The notes under the pieces: model-generated | What the model was told of the DNA's origin: nothing | The model's database searches: none | Seen by the model: only the letters and a program-made list of their open reading frames with translations | Part shown: positions 16,341-25,590 of the stretch, piece by piece | How positions within the stretch are numbered: position 1 is the first letter of the stretch | How the letters are laid out: each line of letters opens with the position of its first letter | Translations under genes and position numbers: made by a program | NCBI GenBank assembly: GCA_934700615.1 | Contig: CAKUXR010000009.1 | Location: 1-64,000 of the forward strand | Source: an uncultured Bacteroidales bacterium | Lineage (GTDB): Bacteria; Bacteroidota; Bacteroidia; Bacteroidales; UBA932 | Reading direction: 5' to 3' | DNA length: 64,000 bases

Positions 16341-17912
16341 ATGGAAGAAAACAACAAAGGCGGTTTTACCGCAGAAGGAAGAAAGCTGAGACCGAGACGG
16401 CCTCGCATTTCCGGTAAGGTCTATTCATCATCAGAAGGACCGGCAGAAAGAAGATCCTACGGCAACTCTGACAACAGACGTTCAGGAAGTTCAGAAGGTA
16501 GGAGTTATGAAAGACGTCCTTACAATTCAGAGGGCAGATCATCTTACGGCCGCTCAGGCAACAGCTATGGCCGTTCATCAGGCAGAAGCTACGGCTCATC
16601 TGAAGGCAGAAGTTATGGTTCTTCAGAAGGAAGGAGCTATGGACATTCATCAGAAGGACGCAGCTACGGCAACTCCGACAGAAGGAGCAGCTATGGAAAC
16701 TCCGACAGGAGAAGCAGTTATGGCAGCCAGGACAGAAGAAGCAGCTACGGCAGATCATCTGAAGGCAGAAGCTACGGAGATTCAGAGAGAAGATCCTACA
16801 GCTCATCTTCAGAAGGAAGAAGCTTCGGACCGTCAGGCAGAAGAGCATCTTACGGCTCATCAGAGGGCAGAAGTTTCGGACCGTCAGGCAGAAGGGCTTT
16901 CTCAGGTGAAGGCAGAAGCTCAGAAGGAAGAAGCTTCGGACCGTCAAGAAAACCGTTCGGCGGACGTGACAACGGAGCAGGAAGAGGCGGATTCAAGAGC
17001 AGCAGACCTGCAGGAAGAGGCGCAGCTCCACGCGGAAACGGACGTGGAATGGATGCCAAGAGAGCCCAGGCCAAACCGAATCCATACAAATTCAACGAGA
17101 CTGACGAGCAGAATATGAATATGATGCTGAGCAGAAAACCTCAGCTCGACCAGATACAGATTTCTGACAATGACTACGTGGAGACACCTATCAAGGAAGT
17201 TATCCGCCTGAACAAATTCATTGCAAATTCAGGTATCTGCTCACGCCGCGAGGCTGACCAGTACATCCAGGCAGGTGTCGTAACCGTCAACGGAGAGGTT
17301 GTCACCGAGCTCGGTTCCAAGGTCAATGTCCTCAACGATGACATCAGATTCAACGGAGAGAGAATCCGCGGTGAGGAGAAAGTCTATATCGTAATGAACA
17401 AGCCTAAGGGATTCGTAACCACAGCAAGTGACCCTCATGCAGACAAGACCGTCATGGATCTTCTCAAGAACTGCAGTGCAAGGGTATTCCCTGTAGGACG
17501 TCTCGACAAGAACACCACCGGTGTGCTCATGTTCACAAACGACGGTGAGATTGCAGAGAAACTTACACATCCTTCATACGACAAGAAGAAGATCTATCAG
17601 GTTATCCTTGACAAGCCTATCTCTCAGGAGGATTTCGACAAGGTTCTGAACGGAATCACCCTCAATGACGGAGACATCAAGGCTGATGAACTCGAGTACA
17701 TCGACGCAGAGGACCACAGAAAACTCGGTATCGAGATCCACTCAGGCAAGAACCGCATCGTCAGAAGAATTTTCGAGTCACTCGGATATGACGTGAAGGC
17801 TCTTGACAGAGTTTATTTCGCAGGACTTACAAAGAAGGGCCTGAAGAAAGGCGAGTGGAGATATCTCACAGAAGGCGAGTCCAATGTCCTCAAGATGGGA
17901 GCATACGCTTAA
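16341..17912 (+). CDS. rRNA pseudouridine synthase with SYG-rich tail
   Basis: A 523-residue RsuA/RluB-family pseudouridine synthase with an unusual N-terminal extension. Residues about 30-215 are low complexity, built of variants of SEGRSYG and DRRSSYG, followed by a G/R-rich stretch to about 245. The catalytic part begins with an S4 RNA-binding domain (LNKFIANSGICSRREADQYI) near 288-345, then NKPKGFVTT near 355, the catalytic aspartate in VGRLDKNTTGV near 386, and GKNRIVRRIFESLGYDV near 475. It should modify 23S (RluB/RluF-like) or 16S rRNA; I cannot decide which, so give no symbol. The tail is positively charged and disordered and may bind RNA or promote condensates, which is inference. 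Era follows after 9 bases, linking it to ribosome assembly. Confidence 0.9.
   Translation: MEENNKGGFTAEGRKLRPRRPRISGKVYSSSEGPAERRSYGNSDNRRSGSSEGRSYERRPYNSEGRSSYGRSGNSYGRSSGRSYGSSEGRSYGSSEGRSYGHSSEGRSYGNSDRRSSYGNSDRRSSYGSQDRRSSYGRSSEGRSYGDSERRSYSSSSEGRSFGPSGRRASYGSSEGRSFGPSGRRAFSGEGRSSEGRSFGPSRKPFGGRDNGAGRGGFKSSRPAGRGAAPRGNGRGMDAKRAQAKPNPYKFNETDEQNMNMMLSRKPQLDQIQISDNDYVETPIKEVIRLNKFIANSGICSRREADQYIQAGVVTVNGEVVTELGSKVNVLNDDIRFNGERIRGEEKVYIVMNKPKGFVTTASDPHADKTVMDLLKNCSARVFPVGRLDKNTTGVLMFTNDGEIAEKLTHPSYDKKKIYQVILDKPISQEDFDKVLNGITLNDGDIKADELEYIDAEDHRKLGIEIHSGKNRIVRRIFESLGYDVKALDRVYFAGLTKKGLKKGEWRYLTEGESNVLKMGAYA
16440..16990 (+). repeat. degenerate in-gene repeats encoding SEGRSYG units
   Basis: DNA repeats of about 21-36 bases with words such as GGCAGAAGCTACGG encode the tandem SEGRSYG/DRRSSYG units. 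They keep the reading frame throughout. The number of units is likely to vary between strains by slippage or recombination. Confidence 0.8.
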
Positions 17913-17921
17913 TCTTAAGAT

Positions 17922-18830
17922 ATGTCAACAAGTTCTATTCAGGAACCTAAAGAGCACAGAGCTGGATTTGTCAATATCATCGGTAATCCGAATGTGGGCA
18001 AATCCACTCTTATGAACGCTCTTGTCGGCGAGAAACTTTCGATTGTTACGGCGAAGGCCCAGACGACCAGACACCGTATCATGGGAATTGTAAACGGAGA
18101 GAACTATCAGATAGTCTATTCCGACACGCCGGGAATATTGAAGCCGAACTACAGGCTACAGGAAAACATGATGGATTTTGTCGATGCTGCCATAGGTGAC
18201 GCGGACATCATCCTTTATGTCACAGATATCGTCGAGAAGGCCGACAAGAATGTCGAGTACATCGAGAAACTCCAGAGACTCGAATGTCCGGTCATCATTG
18301 TCATCAACAAAATCGACATCAGCGACCAGCAGAAAGTGGTAAAGACAATGTCAGAGTGGCAGGAAAGACTGCCCAAGGCATTGATCATACCGGTTTCGGC
18401 GAAGGAGAAATTCAACCTCGACAGCGTTCTCAATGCGGTCATTTCGAGACTTCCGGTGTCACCGGCATGGTTCGACAAGGACGCGTTCACAGACAAGAAC
18501 CTCAGATTCTTCGCCTCGGAGATTATCCGCGAGCAGATTCTCGAGAACTACTCTGAAGAAATACCTTACAGCTGCCAGGTGGAAATCGAATCCTTCAAGG
18601 AAGGTGAAGACAGGTACGACATCAGCGCCGTAATCTATGTCATGAGAGATTCGCAGAAGGGAATCCTCATCGGCAAGGGCGGAGCAGCATTGAAAAGGAC
18701 CGGAACAAAAGCGCGCATCGAGATGGAAGACTTCTTCCAGAAGAAGGTGTTTTTGTCAATGTTCGTGAAGGTGGATGAGGGCTGGCGCGAAAACAAGAGG
18801 GAACTCAGGAAATTCGGCTACGAAGACTAG
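17922..18830 (+). CDS. era: ribosome-assembly GTPase Era
   Basis: A 302-residue essential GTPase that binds the 3' end of 16S rRNA during small-subunit maturation. GNPNVGKST (G1) lies near residue 22, SDTPG (G3) near 68, NKIDI (G4) near 127 and SAK (G5) near 157. The C-terminal KH domain has the GKGGAALKRTG loop near 248. Length and order are standard. It sits between an rRNA pseudouridine synthase and topoisomerase IV A on the same strand. Confidence 0.97.
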   Translation: MSTSSIQEPKEHRAGFVNIIGNPNVGKSTLMNALVGEKLSIVTAKAQTTRHRIMGIVNGENYQIVYSDTPGILKPNYRLQENMMDFVDAAIGDADIILYVTDIVEKADKNVEYIEKLQRLECPVIIVINKIDISDQQKVVKTMSEWQERLPKALIIPVSAKEKFNLDSVLNAVISRLPVSPAWFDKDAFTDKNLRFFASEIIREQILENYSEEIPYSCQVEIESFKEGEDRYDISAVIYVMRDSQKGILIGKGGAALKRTGTKARIEMEDFFQKKVFLSMFVKVDEGWRENKRELRKFGYED

Positions 18831-18880
18831 TGCCGGATATCCGGTGGGAAGAAAATTGATAACCATATATTCAACTGAAA

Positions 18881-21682
18881 ATGAGCAAGAACTGGGAAGA
18901 TGACGACGAGCTGACTCCGGATGAGTTGGAGAACGATGAGGAACTTAATGAGGAGCCGATTGACGACTCTTCAGCCGCACCGTCTGAAAAATACGAGAAA
19001 CTGCTTGGTGAAGACAGCAAGAAGTACAAGTTGTCCGGAATGTTCAAGGACTGGTTCCTGGACTATTCTTCATACGTCATACTCCAGCGTGCCGTTCCGA
19101 ATATCGTCGATGGACTGAAACCGGTCCAGCGACGCGTCCTGCATGCAATGTATGAACATGACAACGGCTCATACAGCAAGGTCGCTGGAATTATCGGCGA
19201 GGCCATGCACTATCACCCGCATGGTGACGCTTCCATTCTCGGAGCGCTTGTCCAGCTCGGTCAGAAAGGTTATGCAATCGACTGTCAGGGAAACTGGGGT
19301 AACATCCTCACAGGAGACCCGAACGCGGCAGGACGATACATCGAGGCCAGACTCAGCAAGTTTGCCAAAGATGTCATTTTCGACCCCAAGATTACAGAAT
19401 GGATGACTTCCTACGACGGCAGGAACCAGGAACCTGTGGAACTGCCGGTAAGATTTCCTCTCCTGCTCGCACAGGGTACGGAAGGAATCGCCGTAGGAAT
19501 GGCTTCCAAAATCCTCCCCCACAACTTCAATGAGCTCATAGATGCATCCATAGCATATCTGGAAGGAAAGGAGTTCGAGATTCTTCCGGACTTCCCTACC
19601 GGCGGATATGCGGACTGCAGCAAATATATGAAAGGCCAGAGAGGCGGCAGTGTGAAAGTCAGGGCAAAAATCGAGAAAATCGACAAGAACACATTGGCTA
19701 TCAAGGAGATACCATATGGAAAGACAACTCATATTCTGGTTGACTCCATCCTCAAGGCCAAAGACAAGGGAAAAATCAAGATCAAGAAAATCGAAGATAT
19801 GACGACAGCTACGGCTGACCTCGTCATCCATCTTCCAAATGATGTTTCCCCGGACAAGACCATCGACGCGCTCTATGCATTCACCGACTGTGAAACCACC
19901 ATCGCACCGAATGCCTGCGTCATCAAAGACAACAAGCCACAGTTCCTCAGCGTAGATGATATCCTCATCTATGATACCGAGCATACCCGTGACCTCCTGA
20001 AGAAACAGTTGGAAATCAGGAAAAACGAACTCGAGGACACATGGCACTATACTTCCCTTGAGAAGATTTTCTTCGAAAACAGAGTCTATAAGATTCTCGA
20101 AGAGGACCAGAAATCATGGGAGGCGCAGACAGAAGCCATCTTCGGCAAGATGAAGGAGTACCAGCACATGCTCCTCAGGGAGATCACCATGGACGACATC
20201 CTGAAACTTGTCGAGAAACCTGTCCGCAAAATATCCAAATTCGACACCAAAGTCATTGACGAAAAGATACTTGCAGTCGAGACCGAACTTGCAAAGGTGA
20301 AGGACGATATCGAGAATATAACCCGCTATACCATTGACTTCTTCAAGAACATCAAGGCCAAGTACGGAAAGGACTTCCCGAGGCAGACGGAGATTACCGG
20401 CTTCGAGACCATCACCGCGACCAAGGTTGTCAGCAACAATGCGAAACTCTATGCCAACCTTGAGGAGGGCTTCGTAGGTATCGGACTGAAGAAGGACGAG
20501 GGCGAGTTCGTATGCGACTGCTCAGACCTTTCAGAGGTCATCGTCATCAGCAAGGACGGCAAGTACTGGATAAAGAAGGTGGCGGAGAAAGACTTCTTCG
20601 AGAAGAACCTTCTCTATGTCGGAATCTTCAACAGAGGTGACAACAGGACCATCTACAACGTCATCTACCGCGACGGGAAGGCCGGAGCATCCAGCGTATA
20701 TTACGCCAAGAGGTTCGCCATCACCAGCATCACCAGGGACAAGGAATACGATATCACCCAGGGCACTCCCGGCTCGAGAATCGAATGGTTCTCTGTCAAT
20801 CACAACGGCGAGGCAGAGACGGTGAAAATCTATTTCCGCCCGAAACCGAAGCTCAAGAAACTGAATATGGAATACGACTTCTCGGAACTTGCCATCAAGG
20901 GCAAACTTTCCAGAGGCAACGTGGTGACAAAAAATGCCATCGCCCGTATTTCATTGAAAGCCAAAGGTATATCCACCATTGGAGGAAAAGACATCTGGTT
21001 CGATCCTGACGTGCAGAGAATCAATGACGAAGGACGTGGCGAGTATCTCGGACAGTTCAGCGGAGACGACAGAGTTCTGGCCGTATTCAAGGACGGAACC
21101 TACTATACCACGTCGTATGACCTCAGCAGCCGCTATCAGGGAGAACTACTCAGAATCGAGAAATACGACGAGAACAAGGTCTATGCTGCATTGTACTACG
21201 ACGGAGAGGGACATTTCTACATCAAGAGATTCTCATTCCCGATCAGTGACAATGTTCCTGTGGAGTTCATTCCTCATGGAAAAGGTACATACCTGGCTGA
21301 CTTCAGCGCGGAAAAGCATCCTCAGTTCATGGTCACTTTCACGGGACGTCAGGAACACAGGACTCCTGAAAAGTTTGACGCTGAGGAGTTTATCGGAAAG
21401 AAAGGCATTGCGGCGAAGGGCAGCAGATGCCACAGGCTGGATGTTCTGAAAGTGGAATTCATAGAACCTATACACAAGCCTGAGGACGATGAGGAAGATG
21501 AGCTCACTGTAAATCCCGGAGAGGAGATTTCTCTCGGCCCGGACGATATTCCGGATGACGCGACTTTCAATCCTGAAGACCTTTACAGGCCGGCAGAAAA
21601 GGGCGAAGAAGTAAAAGGTGACATAGGCGAAGCTGATTCGGATTCCGACAATGATGACGAACCGAACCTGTTCGACATCTAG
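18881..21682 (+). CDS. parC: DNA topoisomerase IV subunit A (GyrA/ParC family)
   Basis: A 933-residue type IIA topoisomerase A subunit. The QRRVLHAMYE helix lies near residue 83, HYHPHGDAS near 110, and the DNA-cleaving tyrosine is Y153 in AAGRYIEARLS. A long coiled-coil region follows near 370-490. Compared with GyrA it lacks an obvious GyrA-box (QRRGGKG) in the C-terminal part, so I favour the topoisomerase IV decatenating role usual for this Bacteroidota paralogue. Both ends are acidic: the first 45 residues and a C-terminal 60 rich in E and D. The partner B subunit is not in the window. aroK starts 11 bases after its stop. Confidence 0.9.
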   Translation: MSKNWEDDDELTPDELENDEELNEEPIDDSSAAPSEKYEKLLGEDSKKYKLSGMFKDWFLDYSSYVILQRAVPNIVDGLKPVQRRVLHAMYEHDNGSYSKVAGIIGEAMHYHPHGDASILGALVQLGQKGYAIDCQGNWGNILTGDPNAAGRYIEARLSKFAKDVIFDPKITEWMTSYDGRNQEPVELPVRFPLLLAQGTEGIAVGMASKILPHNFNELIDASIAYLEGKEFEILPDFPTGGYADCSKYMKGQRGGSVKVRAKIEKIDKNTLAIKEIPYGKTTHILVDSILKAKDKGKIKIKKIEDMTTATADLVIHLPNDVSPDKTIDALYAFTDCETTIAPNACVIKDNKPQFLSVDDILIYDTEHTRDLLKKQLEIRKNELEDTWHYTSLEKIFFENRVYKILEEDQKSWEAQTEAIFGKMKEYQHMLLREITMDDILKLVEKPVRKISKFDTKVIDEKILAVETELAKVKDDIENITRYTIDFFKNIKAKYGKDFPRQTEITGFETITATKVVSNNAKLYANLEEGFVGIGLKKDEGEFVCDCSDLSEVIVISKDGKYWIKKVAEKDFFEKNLLYVGIFNRGDNRTIYNVIYRDGKAGASSVYYAKRFAITSITRDKEYDITQGTPGSRIEWFSVNHNGEAETVKIYFRPKPKLKKLNMEYDFSELAIKGKLSRGNVVTKNAIARISLKAKGISTIGGKDIWFDPDVQRINDEGRGEYLGQFSGDDRVLAVFKDGTYYTTSYDLSSRYQGELLRIEKYDENKVYAALYYDGEGHFYIKRFSFPISDNVPVEFIPHGKGTYLADFSAEKHPQFMVTFTGRQEHRTPEKFDAEEFIGKKGIAAKGSRCHRLDVLKVEFIEPIHKPEDDEEDELTVNPGEEISLGPDDIPDDATFNPEDLYRPAEKGEEVKGDIGEADSDSDNDDEPNLFDI

Positions 21683-21693
21683 ACACTGTCCCG

Positions 21694-22227
21694 ATGGTCA
21701 TTTCATTGATAGGTTTCATGGGATGCGGCAAAAGCTGCATCGGAAAGGAACTGGGCGAACAGCTCGGATACAATGTCATTGACCTGGACAGTTGGATTGA
21801 GGCTTCGGAGCAGCGCAGCGTCAGAAGGATTTTTACGGATGAGGGAGAAAAGCGCTTCAGGGAAATCGAGACACTGGCATTGACAAAAGTCCTGGACGAA
21901 AACGGGGACAGAAATCTGGTCCTGTCGCCTGGCGGCGGTCTCGTCACGACTCCTGAAGCAGCCGGAATCCTCAGAGACAGAACCACTTGCGTATATCTTA
22001 AAGCTGGAACTGACACTCTGGTATATAATCTATGGAACTGGCCGGGAGACAGACCGATACTCGGTGACAGGCCTGACAAGGAGACGCTGCGGAGGAGTAT
22101 AGAGGAACTGATGGCCGTCCGCGCCGCACTCTACGAAAGGACAGCGCAAATAATCATTGACATTGACAATAAGGAGTATCCGGACGTTGCGTCAGAAATA
22201 ATAGCGGAAACCGGAGCGGCTAGATGA
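21694..22227 (+). CDS. aroK: shikimate kinase
   Basis: A 177-residue enzyme that phosphorylates shikimate with ATP in aromatic amino-acid synthesis. The P-loop GFMGCGKSCIGKEL is at the N-terminus, DLDSWIE near residue 30 binds magnesium and substrate, the REIE segment near 57 and SPGGGLV near 76 bind shikimate, and the lid arginine is in RPILGDRP near 118. It reads convergently with recJ and overlaps its end by 8 bases. The other shikimate enzyme in the window, aroE, is 4 kb away. Confidence 0.95.
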   Translation: MVISLIGFMGCGKSCIGKELGEQLGYNVIDLDSWIEASEQRSVRRIFTDEGEKRFREIETLALTKVLDENGDRNLVLSPGGGLVTTPEAAGILRDRTTCVYLKAGTDTLVYNLWNWPGDRPILGDRPDKETLRRSIEELMAVRAALYERTAQIIIDIDNKEYPDVASEIIAETGAAR

Positions 22228-23953
22228 TGTCCTCCCTCTCGCGCATGTCCTTTATGCGGAGCTGGAGTGTGGAATTCCCGCGATAATAATTCTCGACAAT
22301 GCTGTAGCAGACATCCACGGGATTGCCGTTTCTGATATGCTCGAAGTATGCCGCCATATTGAAAGCGATGGCTGAGACCTGATGGTACGGCTGAGATTCC
22401 TGTATCAGTTCAAGTTTCAGATGCTGTCCTCCGGGGCCTACCTTTCTGCCGTTTCCGTCGTCATAGACATTCTTGGTCAGGAAAACAGGGGAGCTGTTAC
22501 CCGGTCCGAACGGCTGGAACTGCTTCAGGATTCGGAAAAATTTCGGAGTTATCTGGGCAAAATTGATTTCAGAATCCACCTCAACCACCGGCGTAGCCAT
22601 CTCAGTCGTGATGTGGGAGCTGACGTACTTGTCAATGCGGGCTGTGAATTCCGGAAGATTCTCTTCTTTCATCGTCAATCCCGCAGCATAAATATGGCCT
22701 CCGAAGTTCTCCAGAAGGTCCGCGCAACTGCTGATGGCATCATACAGATCGAATCCGCGCACACTGCGGGCGGAACCGGTGACGAAACCGTTTGACCTGG
22801 TAAGCACGAAGGTCGGTTTGTAGAACGCCTCCACAAGACGGGACGCAACGATACCTACGACACCCTTGTTCCAGTCTTTGCCATAGACGATTACGGCATT
22901 CTGCGAAGAGCAGCATGTACCGTTCTGCACCATTTCCAGAGCCTCACGGGTAATTTCACGGTCAATGCTCTTGCGCTCATTATTGTTGTCATTGATCTTG
23001 CCTCCGATGCTCATCGCGGTATGGGCGTCCTCCGCGGTCAGAAGTTCCACCGCGAGACGGCCAGACTCCATACGCCCGGCAGCATTGATCCTGGGGCCTA
23101 TCTTGAAGACGATGTCGTCGATGGTGATGTGCCCCGGCTCGAGGTTCGCGAGGTTGATCATGGCCTGCAGACCTAAGCGAGGCTGCTCGTTCAGCCTCTT
23201 GAGACCGATATGCGCAAGCACCCTGTTCTCCCCCACCACAGTCACGAGGTCCGACGCGATGCTGACGACCAGAAGGTCCAGAAGCGGCAACAGATTTTCG
23301 AAGTCAATGCCATGAGTCTGGGAGTAGGCCTGCACAAGTTTGAAACCGACACCGCAACCCGACAAATCGTCGAAAGGATAGTTGCAATCCTCCCTCTTCG
23401 GGTCAAGCACAGCCGCAGCCGCCGGAATTTCGTCTTCCGGAAGATGATGGTCGCAAATGATTATGTCAATGCCTTTGCCCGCGGCATATTCGACTTTGTC
23501 AATGGCTTTGATTCCGCAGTCCAGTGTGATTATGAGGCTGAAACCGTTCTCAGCGGCCCAGTCGATGCCCTTCCTGGACACGCCGTAACCTTCATCGTAA
23601 CGGTCAGGGATGTAGAAATCGGCAAGCGGATTCAGTTTATGGATAAAGGAATAGACCAATGCCACGGCAGTCGTGCCATCGACATCATAGTCTCCATAGA
23701 CAAGGATTTTCTCGGAACTTGAGATGGCCTTTTCCAGACGGGCCACCGCCTTGTCCATGTCTTTCATCAGGAAAGGGTCGTGGAGAGCAGACAGCGAAGG
23801 TCTGAAAAAGGACCTCGCTTCTTCGAATGTTTTCACACCTCTGTTTATGAGAAGAGTGGCCAGGACAGGGTCAACGCCCAGCTCTGCCGCGAGCTGTGCA
23901 ACATTGTCCGGATCCGCCGGTTCTCTTAATCTCCATTCTCTTTCTTTATCCAT
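22220..23953 (-). CDS. recJ: single-strand-specific exonuclease RecJ
   Basis: A 577-residue DHH-family 5'-3' exonuclease for recombination and mismatch repair. YGDYDVDGTTA (motif I) lies near residue 87, LDCGIKA near 142, the signature CDHHLPE near 165, GPRINAAGRMESG near 287 and the DHHA1 region GGHIYAAG near 414, then an OB-like C-terminal domain. Length is typical. The ATG at 23953 is chosen because a -7 box lies just upstream of it and the earlier TTG overlaps that box. RecJ is an SSB-tip partner in E. coli. The gene holds four GCATTGAC octamers, all in one orientation. Confidence 0.96.
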   Translation of the reverse strand: MDKEREWRLREPADPDNVAQLAAELGVDPVLATLLINRGVKTFEEARSFFRPSLSALHDPFLMKDMDKAVARLEKAISSSEKILVYGDYDVDGTTAVALVYSFIHKLNPLADFYIPDRYDEGYGVSRKGIDWAAENGFSLIITLDCGIKAIDKVEYAAGKGIDIIICDHHLPEDEIPAAAAVLDPKREDCNYPFDDLSGCGVGFKLVQAYSQTHGIDFENLLPLLDLLVVSIASDLVTVVGENRVLAHIGLKRLNEQPRLGLQAMINLANLEPGHITIDDIVFKIGPRINAAGRMESGRLAVELLTAEDAHTAMSIGGKINDNNNERKSIDREITREALEMVQNGTCCSSQNAVIVYGKDWNKGVVGIVASRLVEAFYKPTFVLTRSNGFVTGSARSVRGFDLYDAISSCADLLENFGGHIYAAGLTMKEENLPEFTARIDKYVSSHITTEMATPVVEVDSEINFAQITPKFFRILKQFQPFGPGNSSPVFLTKNVYDDGNGRKVGPGGQHLKLELIQESQPYHQVSAIAFNMAAYFEHIRNGNPVDVCYSIVENYYRGNSTLQLRIKDMREREDII

Positions 23954-23959
23954 AATATA

Positions 23960-23967
23960 CAAAGATA
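23960..23967 (-). promoter_or_regulatory. -7 box for recJ
   Basis: Reads TATCTTTG on the minus strand, a full match, ending seven bases before the ATG at 23953. The implied transcript is leaderless or has only one or two extra bases. No clear -33 box is seen. Confidence 0.45.
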
Positions 23968-24000
23968 CCTTATTTATTTCAAATTTCGAATTAAATATGT

Positions 24001-24008
24001 TACTTTTG
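24001..24008 (+). promoter_or_regulatory. -7 box for lysS
   Basis: TACTTTTG is a full -7 match with TTTC about 20 bp upstream. It predicts a leader of about 30 bases before the ATG at 24046. Confidence 0.5.
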
Positions 24009-24045
24009 TAGATAGCTTAAGAGAAACTATAAGAGATACAATAAT

Positions 24046-25590
24046 ATGGCAAATTTGGAATTGAGCGAGCAGGAACTCATCAGAAGACAGTCCCTCGACA
24101 AGCTCAGAGAACTTGGAATCGAACCATATCCGGCACCTTTATATCCGGTAAACGCAACATCTAAACAAATAGAGACAGAATACGATCCTGAGAAGGGAAA
24201 TTTCCAGGACGTATGCATCGCAGGAAGAATCATGTCCAGAAGAATCATGGGAGCGGCTTCTTTCATGGAACTCCAGGATTCCGCAGGACGTATCCAGGTC
24301 TATGTGAAACGCGACGAGATCTGTCCTGGCGAGGACAAGACCATGTACAACACCGTATTCAAAAAGCTTCTGGATATCGGTGACGTTGTGGGCATCAAGG
24401 GTTTTGCATTCCATACCCAGACAGGCCAGCTTACAGTCCACGCAAAAGAGCTCACACTCCTCAGCAAGTCCCTCAAGGTTCTTCCTATCGTGAAGGAAGC
24501 CGACGGAAAAGTTCACGACGCATTCACTGATCCCGAGCTCAGATACAGACAGCGCTATGTCGATCTCATCGTAAACCCTCAGGTGAAGGACACCTTCATC
24601 AAGAGAGCGAAGATCATCGCCACGATGCGTGAGTATTTCAACAACGCAGGCTGCCTCGAGGTCGAAACTCCTATTCTCCAGTCAATTCCGGGAGGCGCAA
24701 CCGCAAGACCTTTCATCACACATCATAATGCATTGGATATTCCTCTGTATCTGCGTATTGCGAATGAACTCTACCTCAAGAGACTTATCGTGGGCGGATA
24801 TGACGGAGTATATGAATTCGCAAAGGATTTCCGTAATGAAGGAATGGACAAGACCCACAACCCTGAGTTCACCTGCATGGAAATCTATGTGGCTTACAAG
24901 GACTATATCTGGATGATGGAATTCATCGAGAATCTGCTTGAGAAGATTGCCATGAACCTCTACGGAAAGACCACCGTGATGAACGAGGGTGTGGAAATCG
25001 ACTTCAAGGCTCCTTACAAGAAAATCGGCATCCTTGATGCCATCAAGGAATACACCGGCATTGACGTTAAGGGCATGGATGTGGACCAGCTCCGCGAGAC
25101 CTGCAAGAAACTTCATGTAGAAATCGAGCCTTCAATGGGTGTGGGCAAGCTTATCGACGCCATCTTCGGAGAATACTGCGAGAAGCACTTTATACAGCCT
25201 ACATTCGTAACCGACTATCCTGTAGAGATGTCCCCACTTACAAAGAGACACAGAAACGATCCTACTCTTACAGAACGTTTCGAGTTGTTCGTATGCGGTC
25301 ATGAATTGGCAAACGCATATTCAGAGCTCAACGACCCTATCGACCAGAGAGAGCGTTTCGAGGAGCAGGCCAGGCTCAAGAGCAACGGAGACGACGAGGC
25401 GATGTTCATCGACTACGACTTCCTCCGCGCACTCGAGTACGGTATGCCTCCTACATCAGGACTCGGAATGGGCATTGACAGACTTACAATGCTCATGACC
25501 GGCAACAACACCATCCAGGATGTGCTCTTCTTCCCGCAGATGCGTCCGGAAAAGATGTCAAAGCCGACTGAGGAAAAAGACGAACAATAA
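24046..25590 (+). CDS. lysS: lysine--tRNA ligase, class II
   Basis: A 514-residue class II lysyl-tRNA synthetase. The N-terminal OB anticodon-binding domain (about residues 55-150, with AGRIMSRRIMG) precedes the catalytic core. Motif 2 is FRNEGMDKTHNPEFT near 263 and motif 3 GLGMGIDRLTM near 473, both complete. It is slightly longer than E. coli LysS because of a short acidic-basic C-terminal tail. The stop codon shares one base with the start of the following methyltransferase gene (TAATG), showing translational coupling. Confidence 0.97.
   Translation: MANLELSEQELIRRQSLDKLRELGIEPYPAPLYPVNATSKQIETEYDPEKGNFQDVCIAGRIMSRRIMGAASFMELQDSAGRIQVYVKRDEICPGEDKTMYNTVFKKLLDIGDVVGIKGFAFHTQTGQLTVHAKELTLLSKSLKVLPIVKEADGKVHDAFTDPELRYRQRYVDLIVNPQVKDTFIKRAKIIATMREYFNNAGCLEVETPILQSIPGGATARPFITHHNALDIPLYLRIANELYLKRLIVGGYDGVYEFAKDFRNEGMDKTHNPEFTCMEIYVAYKDYIWMMEFIENLLEKIAMNLYGKTTVMNEGVEIDFKAPYKKIGILDAIKEYTGIDVKGMDVDQLRETCKKLHVEIEPSMGVGKLIDAIFGEYCEKHFIQPTFVTDYPVEMSPLTKRHRNDPTLTERFELFVCGHELANAYSELNDPIDQRERFEEQARLKSNGDDEAMFIDYDFLRALEYGMPPTSGLGMGIDRLTMLMTGNNTIQDVLFFPQMRPEKMSKPTEEKDEQ

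Noticed and set aside
16366..16947. Long open frames in other readings across the SYG-repeat region
   Set aside because: They arise from the low-complexity repeats; only the plus-strand frame joins a known enzyme domain.
16440..16990. Regular repeats that could suggest a CRISPR array
   Set aside because: Repeats are degenerate, have no unique spacers, stay in frame and encode the tail of a protein; no cas genes are seen.
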